Below are positions 20,147 to 29,763 of a stretch of 64,000 bases of DNA, one piece after another; the stretch's first letter is position 1, and each line of letters starts with the position of its first letter. The notes beneath the pieces are model-generated. The model did no database searches. It was not told the DNA's origin and worked only from the letters and a program-made list of their open reading frames with translations. The position numbers were made by a program, and so were the translations under genes. The DNA is from Actinoplanes sp. KI2 (GTDB lineage: Bacteria > Actinomycetota > Actinomycetes > Mycobacteriales > Micromonosporaceae), in contig NZ_JAOSZE010000028.1 in NCBI RefSeq assembly GCF_025630775.1, forward strand, positions 91,080 to 155,079, written 5' to 3'.

Positions 20147-21868
20147 ATGACGTATGACTTTGACGTCGTCATCATCGGCTCGGGCTTCGGCGGCAGCGTC
20201 AGTGCGCTACGCCTGACCGAGAAGGGTTATCGGGTCGCGGTGCTGGAGGCCGGGCGCCGTTTTGCCGACGACGAGTTCGCTCAGACCTCGTGGCGGCTGC
20301 GCCGCTACGTGTACGCCCCGGCGCTCGGCTGCTTCGGCATCCTCCGCCTGACCCTGCTCAAACACGCGCTCATCATGTCGGGCGCGGGGGTGGGCGGCGG
20401 CTCGCTCGGCTACGCCAACACCCTGTACGAGCCGCCGGACGCGTTCTTCGCCGATCCCCAATGGTCGGCGATCACCGACTGGAAGGCCGAGCTCGCCGGC
20501 GCCTACGACCAGGCCAAGCGGATGCTGGGCGTGACGACCAACCCGGTCGAGACCGCCGCCGATCGCGCCCTGCGCGAGGTGGCCGACGACCTGGGCGTGG
20601 GCCACACCTACCGCCGTACGCCGGTGGGGGTGCTCTTCGCCGCCGACACCGCAAGTGATCAGAAAAAGACAGCCGCGCTTGCCGACTCGGAAAGCGGAGA
20701 GCGAACCGAAGGCGGCGCGGGACGGGCGATCGCCGATCCGTACTTCGGCGGGGTCGGGCCGGAGCGGCGGGCCTGCACCCTCTGCGGCTCGTGCATGACG
20801 GGATGCCGGGTGGGGGCGAAGAACACGCTGGTCAAGAACTATCTGTATCTCGCGGAACGGGCCGGCGCCGTGGTCAAACCGCTCACCACGGTGACCGATG
20901 TGCGGCCGCTGGACGGCGGGGGCTTCTCCGTGCGTACCCGCAAGACGGGTGGGATCGCGAAGGGTCAGCTCAGCGCCGGGCAGGTCATTTTCGCGGCGGG
21001 GGCGCTCGGCACCCAGCGGTTGCTGCATCGCCTGCGGGACCGGGGCAGCCTGCCGAGCATTTCCGAGCGGCTCGGGGAACTCAGCCGGACCAACTCGGAA
21101 TCGATCCTCGGGGCGCGAACCCGGCGCCGGGATCGGGACTACAGCCGCGGAGTGGCGATCACCTCGTCGATTCATCCGGATGCGAGCACGCACGTCGAGC
21201 CGGTGCGTTATGGCCGTGGCAGCAACCTGCTGGCGTTGCTCGGCACCGTGCTCGTGGATGACACGGGTGGGCGGTCACGATTGGTCGCGGGGGCGAAGCA
21301 GCTGCTGCGATCGGGTAAGGACCTGCGGCTTGTTCTGTCGCCGCGGCATTGGTCGGAACAGACCATTGTGCTGCTCGGGATGCAACCGCTGGACAACTCG
21401 ATCACTTTGTATCGGAAGCGGGGGCGGCTCCGCAGCCGGGAAGGGATCGGCGAGCCGAATCCGGTCTGGGTGCCGGCGGCGCACGACGTGGCTCGGCGGG
21501 TGGCCGACAAGATTGACGGGGTGCCGCTCGGGTCGATGACCGAGCTGATCGGGCGGCCGGCTACCGGTCACTTCATCGGCGGGTGCGCGATCGGGGCCGA
21601 TCCCGAGCACGGCGTGATCGATCCGTATCACCGGCTCTACGGGCATCCGGGGGTGCATGTCGTCGACGGTTCGGCGGTGGCGGCCAACCTCGGCGTGAAT
21701 CCGTCGCTCACCATCACGGCGCTCGCCGAGCGGGCGATCGGCATGTGGCCGAACGCGGGCGAGAACGATCCGCGACCGAAAATTGGCGAACCGTATCGGC
21801 GGGTGGACGCGGTCGCCCCGGCGCATCCCGTGGTACCGGCGACGGCGCCAGGCGCCCTCCGCCTGTAA
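20147..21868 (+). CDS. GMC-type FAD oxidoreductase, ChoD-like
   Basis: A 573-aa flavin oxidoreductase. The N-terminal FAD site is GSGFGGS (about residues 10-16), followed by GYRVAVLEAGRRF. The substrate-binding half includes the cysteine-rich segment CTLCGSCMTGC and AKNTLVKNYLYLAE, which are typical of mycobacterial ChoD-like proteins. The C-terminal GMC signature (ATGHFIGGCAIG, HVVDGSAVAANLGVNPS) is intact. Steroid or other alcohol oxidation is the family expectation; natural substrate unproven. ATG 20147 gives the normal N-terminus (an in-frame ATG at 20117 would overlap the divergent hydrolase start). Together with the BVMO and hydrolase it could form a small oxidative route (inference). 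Confidence 0.9.
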   Translation: MTYDFDVVIIGSGFGGSVSALRLTEKGYRVAVLEAGRRFADDEFAQTSWRLRRYVYAPALGCFGILRLTLLKHALIMSGAGVGGGSLGYANTLYEPPDAFFADPQWSAITDWKAELAGAYDQAKRMLGVTTNPVETAADRALREVADDLGVGHTYRRTPVGVLFAADTASDQKKTAALADSESGERTEGGAGRAIADPYFGGVGPERRACTLCGSCMTGCRVGAKNTLVKNYLYLAERAGAVVKPLTTVTDVRPLDGGGFSVRTRKTGGIAKGQLSAGQVIFAAGALGTQRLLHRLRDRGSLPSISERLGELSRTNSESILGARTRRRDRDYSRGVAITSSIHPDASTHVEPVRYGRGSNLLALLGTVLVDDTGGRSRLVAGAKQLLRSGKDLRLVLSPRHWSEQTIVLLGMQPLDNSITLYRKRGRLRSREGIGEPNPVWVPAAHDVARRVADKIDGVPLGSMTELIGRPATGHFIGGCAIGADPEHGVIDPYHRLYGHPGVHVVDGSAVAANLGVNPSLTITALAERAIGMWPNAGENDPRPKIGEPYRRVDAVAPAHPVVPATAPGALRL

Positions 21869-21954
21869 CGGCACGCTGCAGCCCGCTCGCTTGGCTTCGG
21901 CACGCTGCAGCCCGCTCGCTTGGGTTCGGCACGCGGTAGCCCGCTCGCTCGGTT
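21869..21954. repeat. Three 29-bp tandem repeats after the GMC oxidase
   Basis: Units 21869-21897, 21898-21926 and 21927-21954 share cggcacg(c/g)(t/g)(g/t)... ; the first two differ at one base and the third is diverged. They start on the base after the stop codon. Confidence 0.9.
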
Positions 21955-21955
21955 C

Positions 21956-22001
21956 GGCCCGCCGGCCCAGAGCTGGGCTGATGGCTCTGGGCCGGCGGGC
22001 C
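21956..22001. terminator. 18-bp perfect hairpin, bidirectional terminator
   Basis: Arms 21956-21973 and 21984-22001 pair perfectly around a 10-nt loop, between the convergent GMC oxidase and pectate lyase. A second, 10-bp perfect stem (22007-22016 with 22021-22030) follows six bases later, just before the pectate lyase stop. Confidence 0.8.
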
Positions 22002-22036
22002 GGGGTCGTGGGGCGCCGCCGCGCCCCACGGCCGGT

Positions 22037-23005
22037 CTACTCGAACGTGATGCCGGTGGCCAGGCAGGCGACGCCGTCCGGGACGTTGCTCGTCTGCGTG
22101 GGCTCGCCGCTCGTCACGCCCTTGAACAGGGCACACACGTTCTTCGCGGTACCGCCGACGAGGGTGGCGCCGGTGATCGTCGCGGTGTCGCCGAGGTTCG
22201 GGTTGATGCCGACCAGGGTCTTCAGCGGCGCGGTGACGGTCACGTTCGACACCTGGACGTGCCGGGCGAACTGCGTCTTGCAGTTGCCGCACGACCGGTA
22301 GAGCTTGCCGACGTCGGTGGCCTGGAAGTCCTTGATGATGAACGTGCCGGGGCCGTTGTGCTGGAACACCTTGTCCGACGCGTGCATCGCGCCGCCGCCG
22401 ACGACCGTCATGGTCTGCGACGCCGAGGTGCCCTTGAAGGTCGCGGCGTCCTCGCCCACGTCCAGCCACCACACGTTGCGCAGCGTGCAGCTGCCGAGGC
22501 AGTGCACGCCGTCCGCGGCCGGCGCGCCGATGATGACGTCGGCCAGCGTGGCGCCGTCGGACAACTCGAACAGGGGGTCCTGGTTTTCGTCCTGGCTGCC
22601 GTCGCCGAGGTTTCCCCCGCCGATGAACTCCGTGTTCGCGCCGTCGAACGTCCCGCTGACCTTCCTGGTCGCCGTCAGCGTGGTGGTGCCGGTCGCCTTC
22701 GGCCAGACGGTCGCGACGGCGGTGGGCGCCGCAGTCGCGGTGGCGCTGGGAGACGAAGAAGCGGCGGGCGACGCCGAAGCCGTGGACAACGAGGCGGCGG
22801 GCGACGCCGAAGCCGTGGACAACGAGGCGGCGGGCGACGCCGAAGCCGCAGGCGGTCCGGAAAACGAGCCGCCAGCTGAGACTGAGCCGCTGCTGCCGGC
22901 AAACGCGCTTGCCGTGATCCCGGCCGCAGCCGCCACGGCGATCGCGAAACCGCCGGCCAGCGCCGCCCGCCGGCCGCCGAGGCGGCCGGCCTTCGCGTGC
23001 TTCAT
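22037..23005 (-). CDS. Secreted PL3 pectate lyase
   Basis: A 322-aa exported pectate lyase of family 3, cleaving de-esterified polygalacturonate with calcium. The signal peptide spans residues 1-36. A Ser/Ala/Pro-rich linker (about 37-95) holds an 11-residue repeat. The catalytic parallel beta-helix starts at KVSGTFDGANTEFIGGG and has the family's Cys-rich turn CLGSCTLRNVWWLDVGEDA and a second pair (SCGNCKTQFARHVQ). ATG 23005 follows GGAGGAGAG. It may be controlled by the imperfect palindrome AGATC(g)ACGT-GT-ACGTGATCT at 23020-23040. Confidence 0.92.
   Translation of the reverse strand: MKHAKAGRLGGRRAALAGGFAIAVAAAAGITASAFAGSSGSVSAGGSFSGPPAASASPAASLSTASASPAASLSTASASPAASSSPSATATAAPTAVATVWPKATGTTTLTATRKVSGTFDGANTEFIGGGNLGDGSQDENQDPLFELSDGATLADVIIGAPAADGVHCLGSCTLRNVWWLDVGEDAATFKGTSASQTMTVVGGGAMHASDKVFQHNGPGTFIIKDFQATDVGKLYRSCGNCKTQFARHVQVSNVTVTAPLKTLVGINPNLGDTATITGATLVGGTAKNVCALFKGVTSGEPTQTSNVPDGVACLATGITFE
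22761..22849 (-). repeat. 33-bp repeats in the pectate lyase linker
   Basis: Two identical 33-bp units (22761-22793, 22794-22826) and a partial third encode SASPAASLSTA. They lengthen the linker between the signal peptide and the catalytic domain. Confidence 0.9.
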
Positions 23006-23090
23006 GCGTGCTCTCCTCCAGATCGACGTGTACGTGATCTAGTGGTTCGAGGCGGCCGGAAGGTTGCCCGGAAATCGAAGAAAGTTGGCC

Positions 23091-23121
23091 TTGAACCTGA
23101 CCCGACGTCAGGACCTAGCGT
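23091..23121 (+). promoter_or_regulatory. MerR-type promoter with 19-bp spacer and central dyad
   Basis: TTGAAC (23091-23096) and TAGCGT (23116-23121) are 19 bp apart, the overlong spacing typical of promoters activated by MerR proteins. The spacer holds the perfect dyad CCTGAC-N5-GTCAGG (23096-23112). It lies 30 bp before the merR-type start. Confidence 0.85.
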
Positions 23122-23150
23122 TCGAGACGCACCGCGAAGGGAGGGAACAG

Positions 23151-23729
23151 ATGACCGAGCAGCAGGAATGGCGGATCGGCGAGCTCGCCCGGGCGACCAG
23201 GGTGACCGTACGCGCGCTGCATCACTACGACCGTTTGGGTCTGCTGGTGCCGTCGTCGCGGACGGCCGGCGGGCATCGCTGCTACACCGGCGACGACGTG
23301 CGCCGGCTGCACACGATTCTCGCGCTGCGCGGCTTCGGCCTTCCGTTGCGGGACATCGCGGCGGCGCTGGCGGCCGGCGGCGAGGATCCCCGGGAGATCC
23401 TGCGACGTCAGCTGGCCGAGACCGAGGAGCGCATCCGGCAGGCGCAGCAGGTGCGGATCAGCCTGCTGGGGTTGCTGTCCAGGTTGGACCGTCCGGAGCC
23501 GTCGCAATTCGTCACGTTGATCGAGGAGATGGTCACGATGAGCCAGCCCCTGACCCCCGAGCAGATCGAGGAGATGAACCGGACCCGCCGCGAGTGGGCG
23601 AGTCAGCTCAGCGAGGAGGAGCTCGCCGAGATGAGCCGGAAACGGGCCGAGGCCAGGGCCGCCATGACGGACGAGCAGCTCGCCGACATGCAGCGGACTC
23701 GAGCCCGGCTGATGGGCGCCACCGAGTAA
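23151..23729 (+). CDS. MerR-family regulator
   Basis: A 192-aa regulator. The winged-helix domain covers residues 7-75 (WRIGELARATRVTVRALHHYDRLG shortened: RIGELARAT, then ALHHYDRLGLL and RCYTGDDVRRL). A dimerisation helix follows, then a helical, Met- and Glu-rich effector region with repeated motifs (LTPEQIEEM, LSEEELAEM, MTDEQLADM) that may bind a ligand; no metal-binding cysteines are seen. ATG 23151 follows GAAGGGAGGG. The MerR-type promoter directly upstream indicates autoactivation. No target gene is adjacent, so the regulon is unknown. Confidence 0.92.
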   Translation: MTEQQEWRIGELARATRVTVRALHHYDRLGLLVPSSRTAGGHRCYTGDDVRRLHTILALRGFGLPLRDIAAALAAGGEDPREILRRQLAETEERIRQAQQVRISLLGLLSRLDRPEPSQFVTLIEEMVTMSQPLTPEQIEEMNRTRREWASQLSEEELAEMSRKRAEARAAMTDEQLADMQRTRARLMGATE

Positions 23730-23745
23730 GAGACCGAGTAGAAGA

Positions 23746-23773
23746 GGGCCCGGCCGGAGAACCGGCCGGGCCC
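23746..23773. terminator. 12-bp perfect hairpin between merR and the sugar importer
   Basis: GGGCCCGGCCGG (23746-23757) and its exact complement (23762-23773) flank the loop AGAA. It serves both converging genes. Confidence 0.82.
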
Positions 23774-23794
23774 AGGAAAGGGCACCGCAGCGGG

Positions 23795-25044
23795 TCAGCG
23801 CGACGCGCCGGCCCGCCGCTTCGTCCACACGTCGAAGGCGACCGCCGCCAGCAGCACGGCGCCCTTGACGAGCATGACCCGCTCGGACGGCGCGCCGATC
23901 AGGCTCATGCCGTTGTTGATGACACCCATGATGAGGCCACCGGTGATCGCGCCGACCACCTTGCCCACGCCGCCCTGCACCGCCGCGCCGCCGATGAAGG
24001 CCGCCGCGATCGCGTCCAGCTCGAACTGGTTGCCGGCGGTCGGACCGGCCTGGTTGAGCCGGCCGGCGAAGATGATGCCGGCCAGGGCCGACAGCACGCC
24101 CATGTTCACGAAGATCCAGAAGATGATCGACTTGACCTTCACGCCGGACAGCGTCGCCGCCTGCAGGTTGCCGCCGACCGCATAGATCTGGCGGCCGAAG
24201 ACGGACCGGTTCGCGAGCAGCGAGTAACCGAGCACCAGGCCGGCCAGCAGCACGAGCACCCACGGCAGGTTGCGGAAGCGAGCCAGCTGCACGATCACGA
24301 ACATGATGACGACCGCGGATACCACGATCTTGGCGACGAACAGCCAGACCGGGTCGACCGCCTGGCCGTAGCGGGCCCGCCCGGCGCGTGATCGCCACTG
24401 GGTCACGATCAGCCCGGCCACCGCGATCGCGCCGATCAGCAAACTGAACAGGTCGGCGCCGCCCAGGTACGAGCCGAGCCCGACGTTACCGAGATAGCCG
24501 TTGGTGAAGCCGTTGGACAGGGTGCGGACTGCTTCCGGGAACGGGCCGATGCCCTGGTTGCCCAGGATCCACAGGGTGATTGCCCGGAACAGCAGCATGC
24601 CTGCGAGGGTGACGATGAAGGCCGGGATGCCGAAGTACGCGACCCAGTAGCCCTGCCACATCCCGATCACCGCGCCGAACGCCAGCGTGATCACGAGCGC
24701 CAGCGGCCAGGCCATGTGGTGGTTGACCATCAGGACGGCGGAGACCGCGCCGCAGGCGGCCACCACCGATCCGACCGAGAGGTCGATGTGGCCCGCGATG
24801 ATCACCAGGATCATGCCGATCGCGAGAATCAGGATGTACGAGTTCTGCACGATGATGTTGCTGATGTTCTGCGGCGCGAGCAAGTCGCCGCCGGTGAGGA
24901 TCGTGAACAGCAACACGATCAGCGCGAACGCGATGTAGATGCCGCTCTGCCGCAAATTGACGGAGAAACGCCCGCGGCCGGAGGACGGGGTCGACGCCTC
25001 CGCGGAGGCGTCGACGGCGAGGTCGGCATTGGTGGGTGCGAGGC

Positions 25045-25048
<4 letters not shown>
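23795..25048 (-). CDS. mmsB: Multiple-monosaccharide ABC importer permease
   Basis: A 417-aa inner-membrane permease of the GguB/MmsB type, with about ten predicted helices. The family hallmark AGHIDLSVGSV (about residue 85) is present, as is GGAAVQGGVGKVVGAITGGL near the C-terminus. The N-terminal 30 residues are hydrophilic. Its ATG at 25048 overlaps the stop of the ATPase gene by 4 bp (ATGA). It forms the channel for the importer encoded by the next two genes. Confidence 0.95.
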
Positions 25049-26576
<1,528 letters not shown>

Positions 26577-26577
<1 letters not shown>

Positions 26578-27704
26578 TACCCGAGCTGAGCCTGGGTGTA
26601 GTAGCCGCCGTCGACCAGCACCTTCTGGTAGTTGGTCTTGTCGACGATCACCGACTGGAGCAGCATCGACGGGACGACCTTGTTGCCGTTGTCGTAGTCG
26701 GTGGTGTTGTTGACCTGGGGCGTCTGTCCCTTGAGGACGGCGTCCGCCATCGTCACGGTGGTCTTGGCCAGCTCGCGGGTGTCCTTGTAGATCGTGGAGT
26801 ACTGCTCACCCGCGATGATCGACTTGACCGATGCGAGCTCGGCGTCCTGACCGGTCACGACCGGGTACTTCTGCGCCGACGTGCCGTAGCCGTTGCTCTT
26901 CAGCGCGGAGAGGATGCCGATCGACAGGCCGTCATACGGCGAGAGCACGCCGTCGACCTTCGCGCCACCCTTGTACGTGGAGGTCAGCAGATCCTCCATG
27001 CGCTTCTGTGCGGTCGCCGGGTCCCACCGCAGGATCGCGACGGTCTTGAAGTCGGTCTGGCCGCTCTTGACGGTCAGCGTCTTGTTGTCGATGTACGGCT
27101 TGAGGATGCTCATCGCGCCGTTGAAGAAGAACGTCGCGTTGTTGTCATCCGGCGAGCCGGCGAACAGCTCGATGTTGAACGGGCCCTTCGCGCTGCCCTT
27201 CGAACCGTCCGCGTTGAGCACCTTCAGACCGGTCAGCAGCGAGGTCGCCTGCTGCACACCCACCTTGAAGTTGTCGAACGTCGCGTAGTAGTCCACGTTC
27301 GGGCTGTTACGGATCAGGCGGTCATAGGCGATCACCGGGATCTTGTTGGCCTTCGCGTTCTCCAGCTGGGTGGTGATCGCGGTGCCGTCGATCGAGGCGA
27401 TGATCAGCAGCTTGGCGCCCTTGGTGATCTGGTTGTCCAGCTGCTGGGTCTGGGTCGGGATGTCGTTCTCGGCGTACTGGAGGTCGACCTGGTAGCCGAG
27501 AGCCTCGAGCTGCTTCTTCAGGTTGTCGCCGTCGGAGATCCACCGCTCGGAGGACTTCGTGGGCATGGTGACACCGATCAGTGCGCCCTTGGTGTCGCCC
27601 GCGGAAGCCTGCTTGTCGGCAGTCTTCTCGCTGGAGCCACAGGCGGTCAGCGCGGCGGTAAGGACAACGGCGGAGGCAATAGCCCCCATCCGGGAGAATC
27701 TCAT
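26577..27704 (-). CDS. chvE: Multiple-monosaccharide-binding lipoprotein (ChvE-like)
   Basis: A 375-aa sugar-binding lipoprotein. The signal ends in the lipobox LTAC; the mature protein opens with GALIGVTMPTKSSERW, as in ChvE. Other family segments are ENDIPTQTQQLDNQI and DRLIRNSPNVDYY. ATG 27704 is chosen because GAAGGAG lies 9 nt upstream; that site covers the alternative ATG at 27722. First gene of the chvE-mmsA-mmsB operon. Likely sugars are galactose, glucose, arabinose or xylose (family knowledge). Two palindromic operators lie upstream. Confidence 0.94.
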
Positions 27705-27745
27705 GGCGCTTAACTCCTTCATCGGGGGCAGCGGCGTGGGTCGAG

Positions 27746-27759
27746 TGTGAACGCTAACA
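27746..27759. promoter_or_regulatory. Candidate sugar-repressor operator before chvE
   Basis: TGTGAACGCTAACA is an imperfect palindrome with a central cg, similar in form to LacI-family operators found before sugar importers. It lies 42 bp upstream of the chvE start. Confidence 0.5.
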
Positions 27760-27846
27760 ATCAGCGTGTCAACAGTTCTTGCAACGTCCGCGACATGTTG
27801 AAGAAACTTGATCCGCCAACCGCGCCAAGGCGGACAGAGGCCGAAT

Positions 27847-27860
27847 TGTTATCGATAACA
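27847..27860. promoter_or_regulatory. Perfect 14-bp operator palindrome
   Basis: TGTTATCGATAACA is fully symmetric and resembles LacI- or ROK-type operators. It lies 143 bp upstream of the chvE start; no regulator gene is next to it. Confidence 0.6.
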
Positions 27861-27940
27861 GACGGTGGTCAAACGCTTCGCCAAGCGAGACGCGCGATGG
27901 CGAAATGAGCTGCATACGCGTACGGCCGCCGGCGCCCCGC

Positions 27941-28083
27941 GCTGGACCGTGGGTAACCGGGTTCCCCGGTGCGTCGCGACCGTCTGCCGCTGGACCGTGG
28001 GTAACCAAGTTCCCCGGTGCGTCGCGACCGCCTACCGCTGGACCGTGGGTAACCAGTTCCCCGGTGCCTCGCGACCGCCTGCC
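27941..28083. repeat. Three 48-bp tandem repeats between chvE and the exporter permease
   Basis: Units 27941-27988, 27989-28036 and 28037-28083 (47 bp) begin GCTGGACCGTGGGTAACC and continue with a ttccccggtgcgtcgcgacc segment; they differ at a few bases. No gene is credible in 27705-28108. A shorter related element (GATCGCGACCCGGGT, twice) follows at about 28094-28139, reaching into the permease gene end. Confidence 0.9.
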
Positions 28084-28108
28084 GCTGGCTCCGAGATCGC
28101 GACCCGGG

Positions 28109-29527
28109 TTACCGAAGCCGCCGGATCGCGACCCGGGTGAGTGGGATCAGCCAGGCGGCCAGGCAGGCGAGACCGGCCACCCGGCGGGCCGGATCGTCGC
28201 CCGGCCAGGCGCGGACTATCCAGAACGTCGGCAGCGGCGCGAGGAGCCACACCGCCGGGCCGGTCAGCAGGCATGCGGCGACCGGCAGGTAGATGGGCAA
28301 CGCCAGGGCCTTGTCGGCGGTGGCGCCCTGCACCCGGGTCCGGGCCACCGCGAGCGTGCCGACGGTGACCAGCGGGCCGAGCAGCGCCGCAAGGGCCAGG
28401 GCGCCCGCCGCCGACCGGGGCACCAGGCCGGACAGCGGCGCGGCCACGGCCAGCCCGGCGGCGCTGAGCGTGGTCACCAGCGCCAGGCGGTAGGCGAGAT
28501 AGCGGGTCACGCCCAGCGGCGACACCCGCACCACCGAGAGCGCGCCGCCCTCGAGGTCGTCCAGCACGATCAGCGCGGCGGTCATCCCGAACGAGACCGG
28601 CAGATGAACGGCCACCGCCAGGATCGCCAGCGCCGTCGAGTAGGGCGCGAGGTCGACACCCCGGGTGCGCAGCAGCCAGTCGGCCAGCGGCGGGTAGCCG
28701 AACCGCAGCGCCGACGCCAGCAGCAGCGGGCTCAGCGCCACCCCGGCGAGCATCGAGTCGCGGGTGACATTGCGCAGGTCGGCGCGGGGAAAGACCAGCC
28801 ACCGGGGCCGGCCGGGCAGCGGCCGGACATGCGTCGTGACCCGGCCGGGCGCCGCGCCAGCGCCGGACCGCGTGCGCCGATCGGCGAAGCGGAGCGCGGC
28901 GACCGTCCACAGTGCCAGGTAGGCGAGGATCGCCACGGCGGGGTACGGCGAGTCCCCGCGCAGCAGGGCCAGCACCCCGGTGGTCGGGGCGACGAACCAC
29001 ACCGGGCCGGTCAGCAGCCCGATCGACACCGCGAGCGGCACGGCGAACAACACCGCCATCGGCCCCGCGAGCGCGACCACGAACCCGACGAACTCGTCCC
29101 GCCGCGCGGCCAGGCCCGTGGCGACCGCGAGGAGCAGCAGGCCGCACAGGAGAACCGCGACCATCCCGACACCCAGCTGCGCGGCACGCCGCCCGGCGAG
29201 CAGCACCGGCACCGCGCTCAGGGCGGTCACCGCGGCCAGCGGGCCGAGCCGGGCGGCCAGGCGGGCGCCGGGGCTCGCAGGGCTGACGCCGAGCGCGGCC
29301 GCCGCCCCGGTGGCGCGATCGGTGACGGTGAGCGCGCCCGCGAACAACGTGCCGACCGTCATCACCTCCACGAACACCAGGTACGGCGAGGCGACCCGGG
29401 CGACACCGGCCGGCGCTGCCGCCAGCACGCCTGCCCAGCAGACCGCAAGCCCGAGCACGGCCAACGGCACCCGCTGCCGCCACTGCACCCGCCACTCCCA
29501 GGCCAGCACGCCACCCCACCGCCGCAT
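28109..29527 (-). CDS. ABC exporter permease, two permease halves in one chain
   Basis: A 472-aa membrane protein with about twelve predicted helices in two similar halves (residues 1-235 and 240-472), joined by a soluble stretch (PGRVTTHVRPLPGRPRW). Known relatives such as the mycobacterial fluoroquinolone exporter use two separate permeases of about 240 aa (family knowledge), so this looks like a natural fusion of such a pair. Features include LDDLEGGALSVVRVSPLG. ATG 29527 overlaps the stop of the mini-ORF (TGATG). Exported substrate unknown; drug or lipid efflux is likely. Confidence 0.82.
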   Translation of the reverse strand: MRRWGGVLAWEWRVQWRQRVPLAVLGLAVCWAGVLAAAPAGVARVASPYLVFVEVMTVGTLFAGALTVTDRATGAAAALGVSPASPGARLAARLGPLAAVTALSAVPVLLAGRRAAQLGVGMVAVLLCGLLLLAVATGLAARRDEFVGFVVALAGPMAVLFAVPLAVSIGLLTGPVWFVAPTTGVLALLRGDSPYPAVAILAYLALWTVAALRFADRRTRSGAGAAPGRVTTHVRPLPGRPRWLVFPRADLRNVTRDSMLAGVALSPLLLASALRFGYPPLADWLLRTRGVDLAPYSTALAILAVAVHLPVSFGMTAALIVLDDLEGGALSVVRVSPLGVTRYLAYRLALVTTLSAAGLAVAAPLSGLVPRSAAGALALAALLGPLVTVGTLAVARTRVQGATADKALALPIYLPVAACLLTGPAVWLLAPLPTFWIVRAWPGDDPARRVAGLACLAAWLIPLTRVAIRRLR

Positions 29528-29763
29528 CACGGCCCGACCGCCCGCCACACCGAGTCACGCACGCGGGCCACGCCACGCAGAAGGGCGACGTCGCACGGAA
29601 GTGCCCCGCCGCACGGCAATGCCCCGCCGCACGGCAATGCCGCGCCGCGCGGAGCGACACCGCGCCGAGCGACACCGCGCCGAGCGACACCGCGCCGAGC
29701 GAAACCGCGCCGAGCGACGCCGCGCCGAGGGACCGCGCCGCCGGCGAAAGGACGCGTGGTCAT
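29527..29763 (-). CDS. Arg-rich 78-residue repeat mini-ORF coupled to both exporter genes
   Basis: This 79-codon frame starts at ATG 29763, which overlaps the ATPase stop as ATGA, and ends in a TGA that overlaps the permease ATG as TGATG. It encodes MTTRPFAGGAVP, then about five copies of RRGVA, then three copies of a GGALPC-like unit. No homology is recognised. The double coupling suggests it is translated; its repeat nature means it could be a filler kept open for coupling only. The opposite strand is also open here. Confidence 0.45.
   Translation of the reverse strand: MTTRPFAGGAVPRRGVARRGFARRGVARRGVARRGVAPRGAALPCGGALPCGGALPCDVALLRGVARVRDSVWRAVGP
29602..29735. repeat. 18-bp and 15-bp tandem repeats in the exporter mini-ORF
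   Basis: About three 18-bp units (gcc-ccgccgcacggcaat type, near 29602-29645) are followed by about six 15-bp units (gagcgacaccgcgcc, near 29653-29735). Both unit lengths are multiples of three. Confidence 0.85.

Noticed and set aside
27941..28083. Possible CRISPR-like array
   Set aside because: The 48-bp units are contiguous, without unique spacers, and only three in number; no cas genes.
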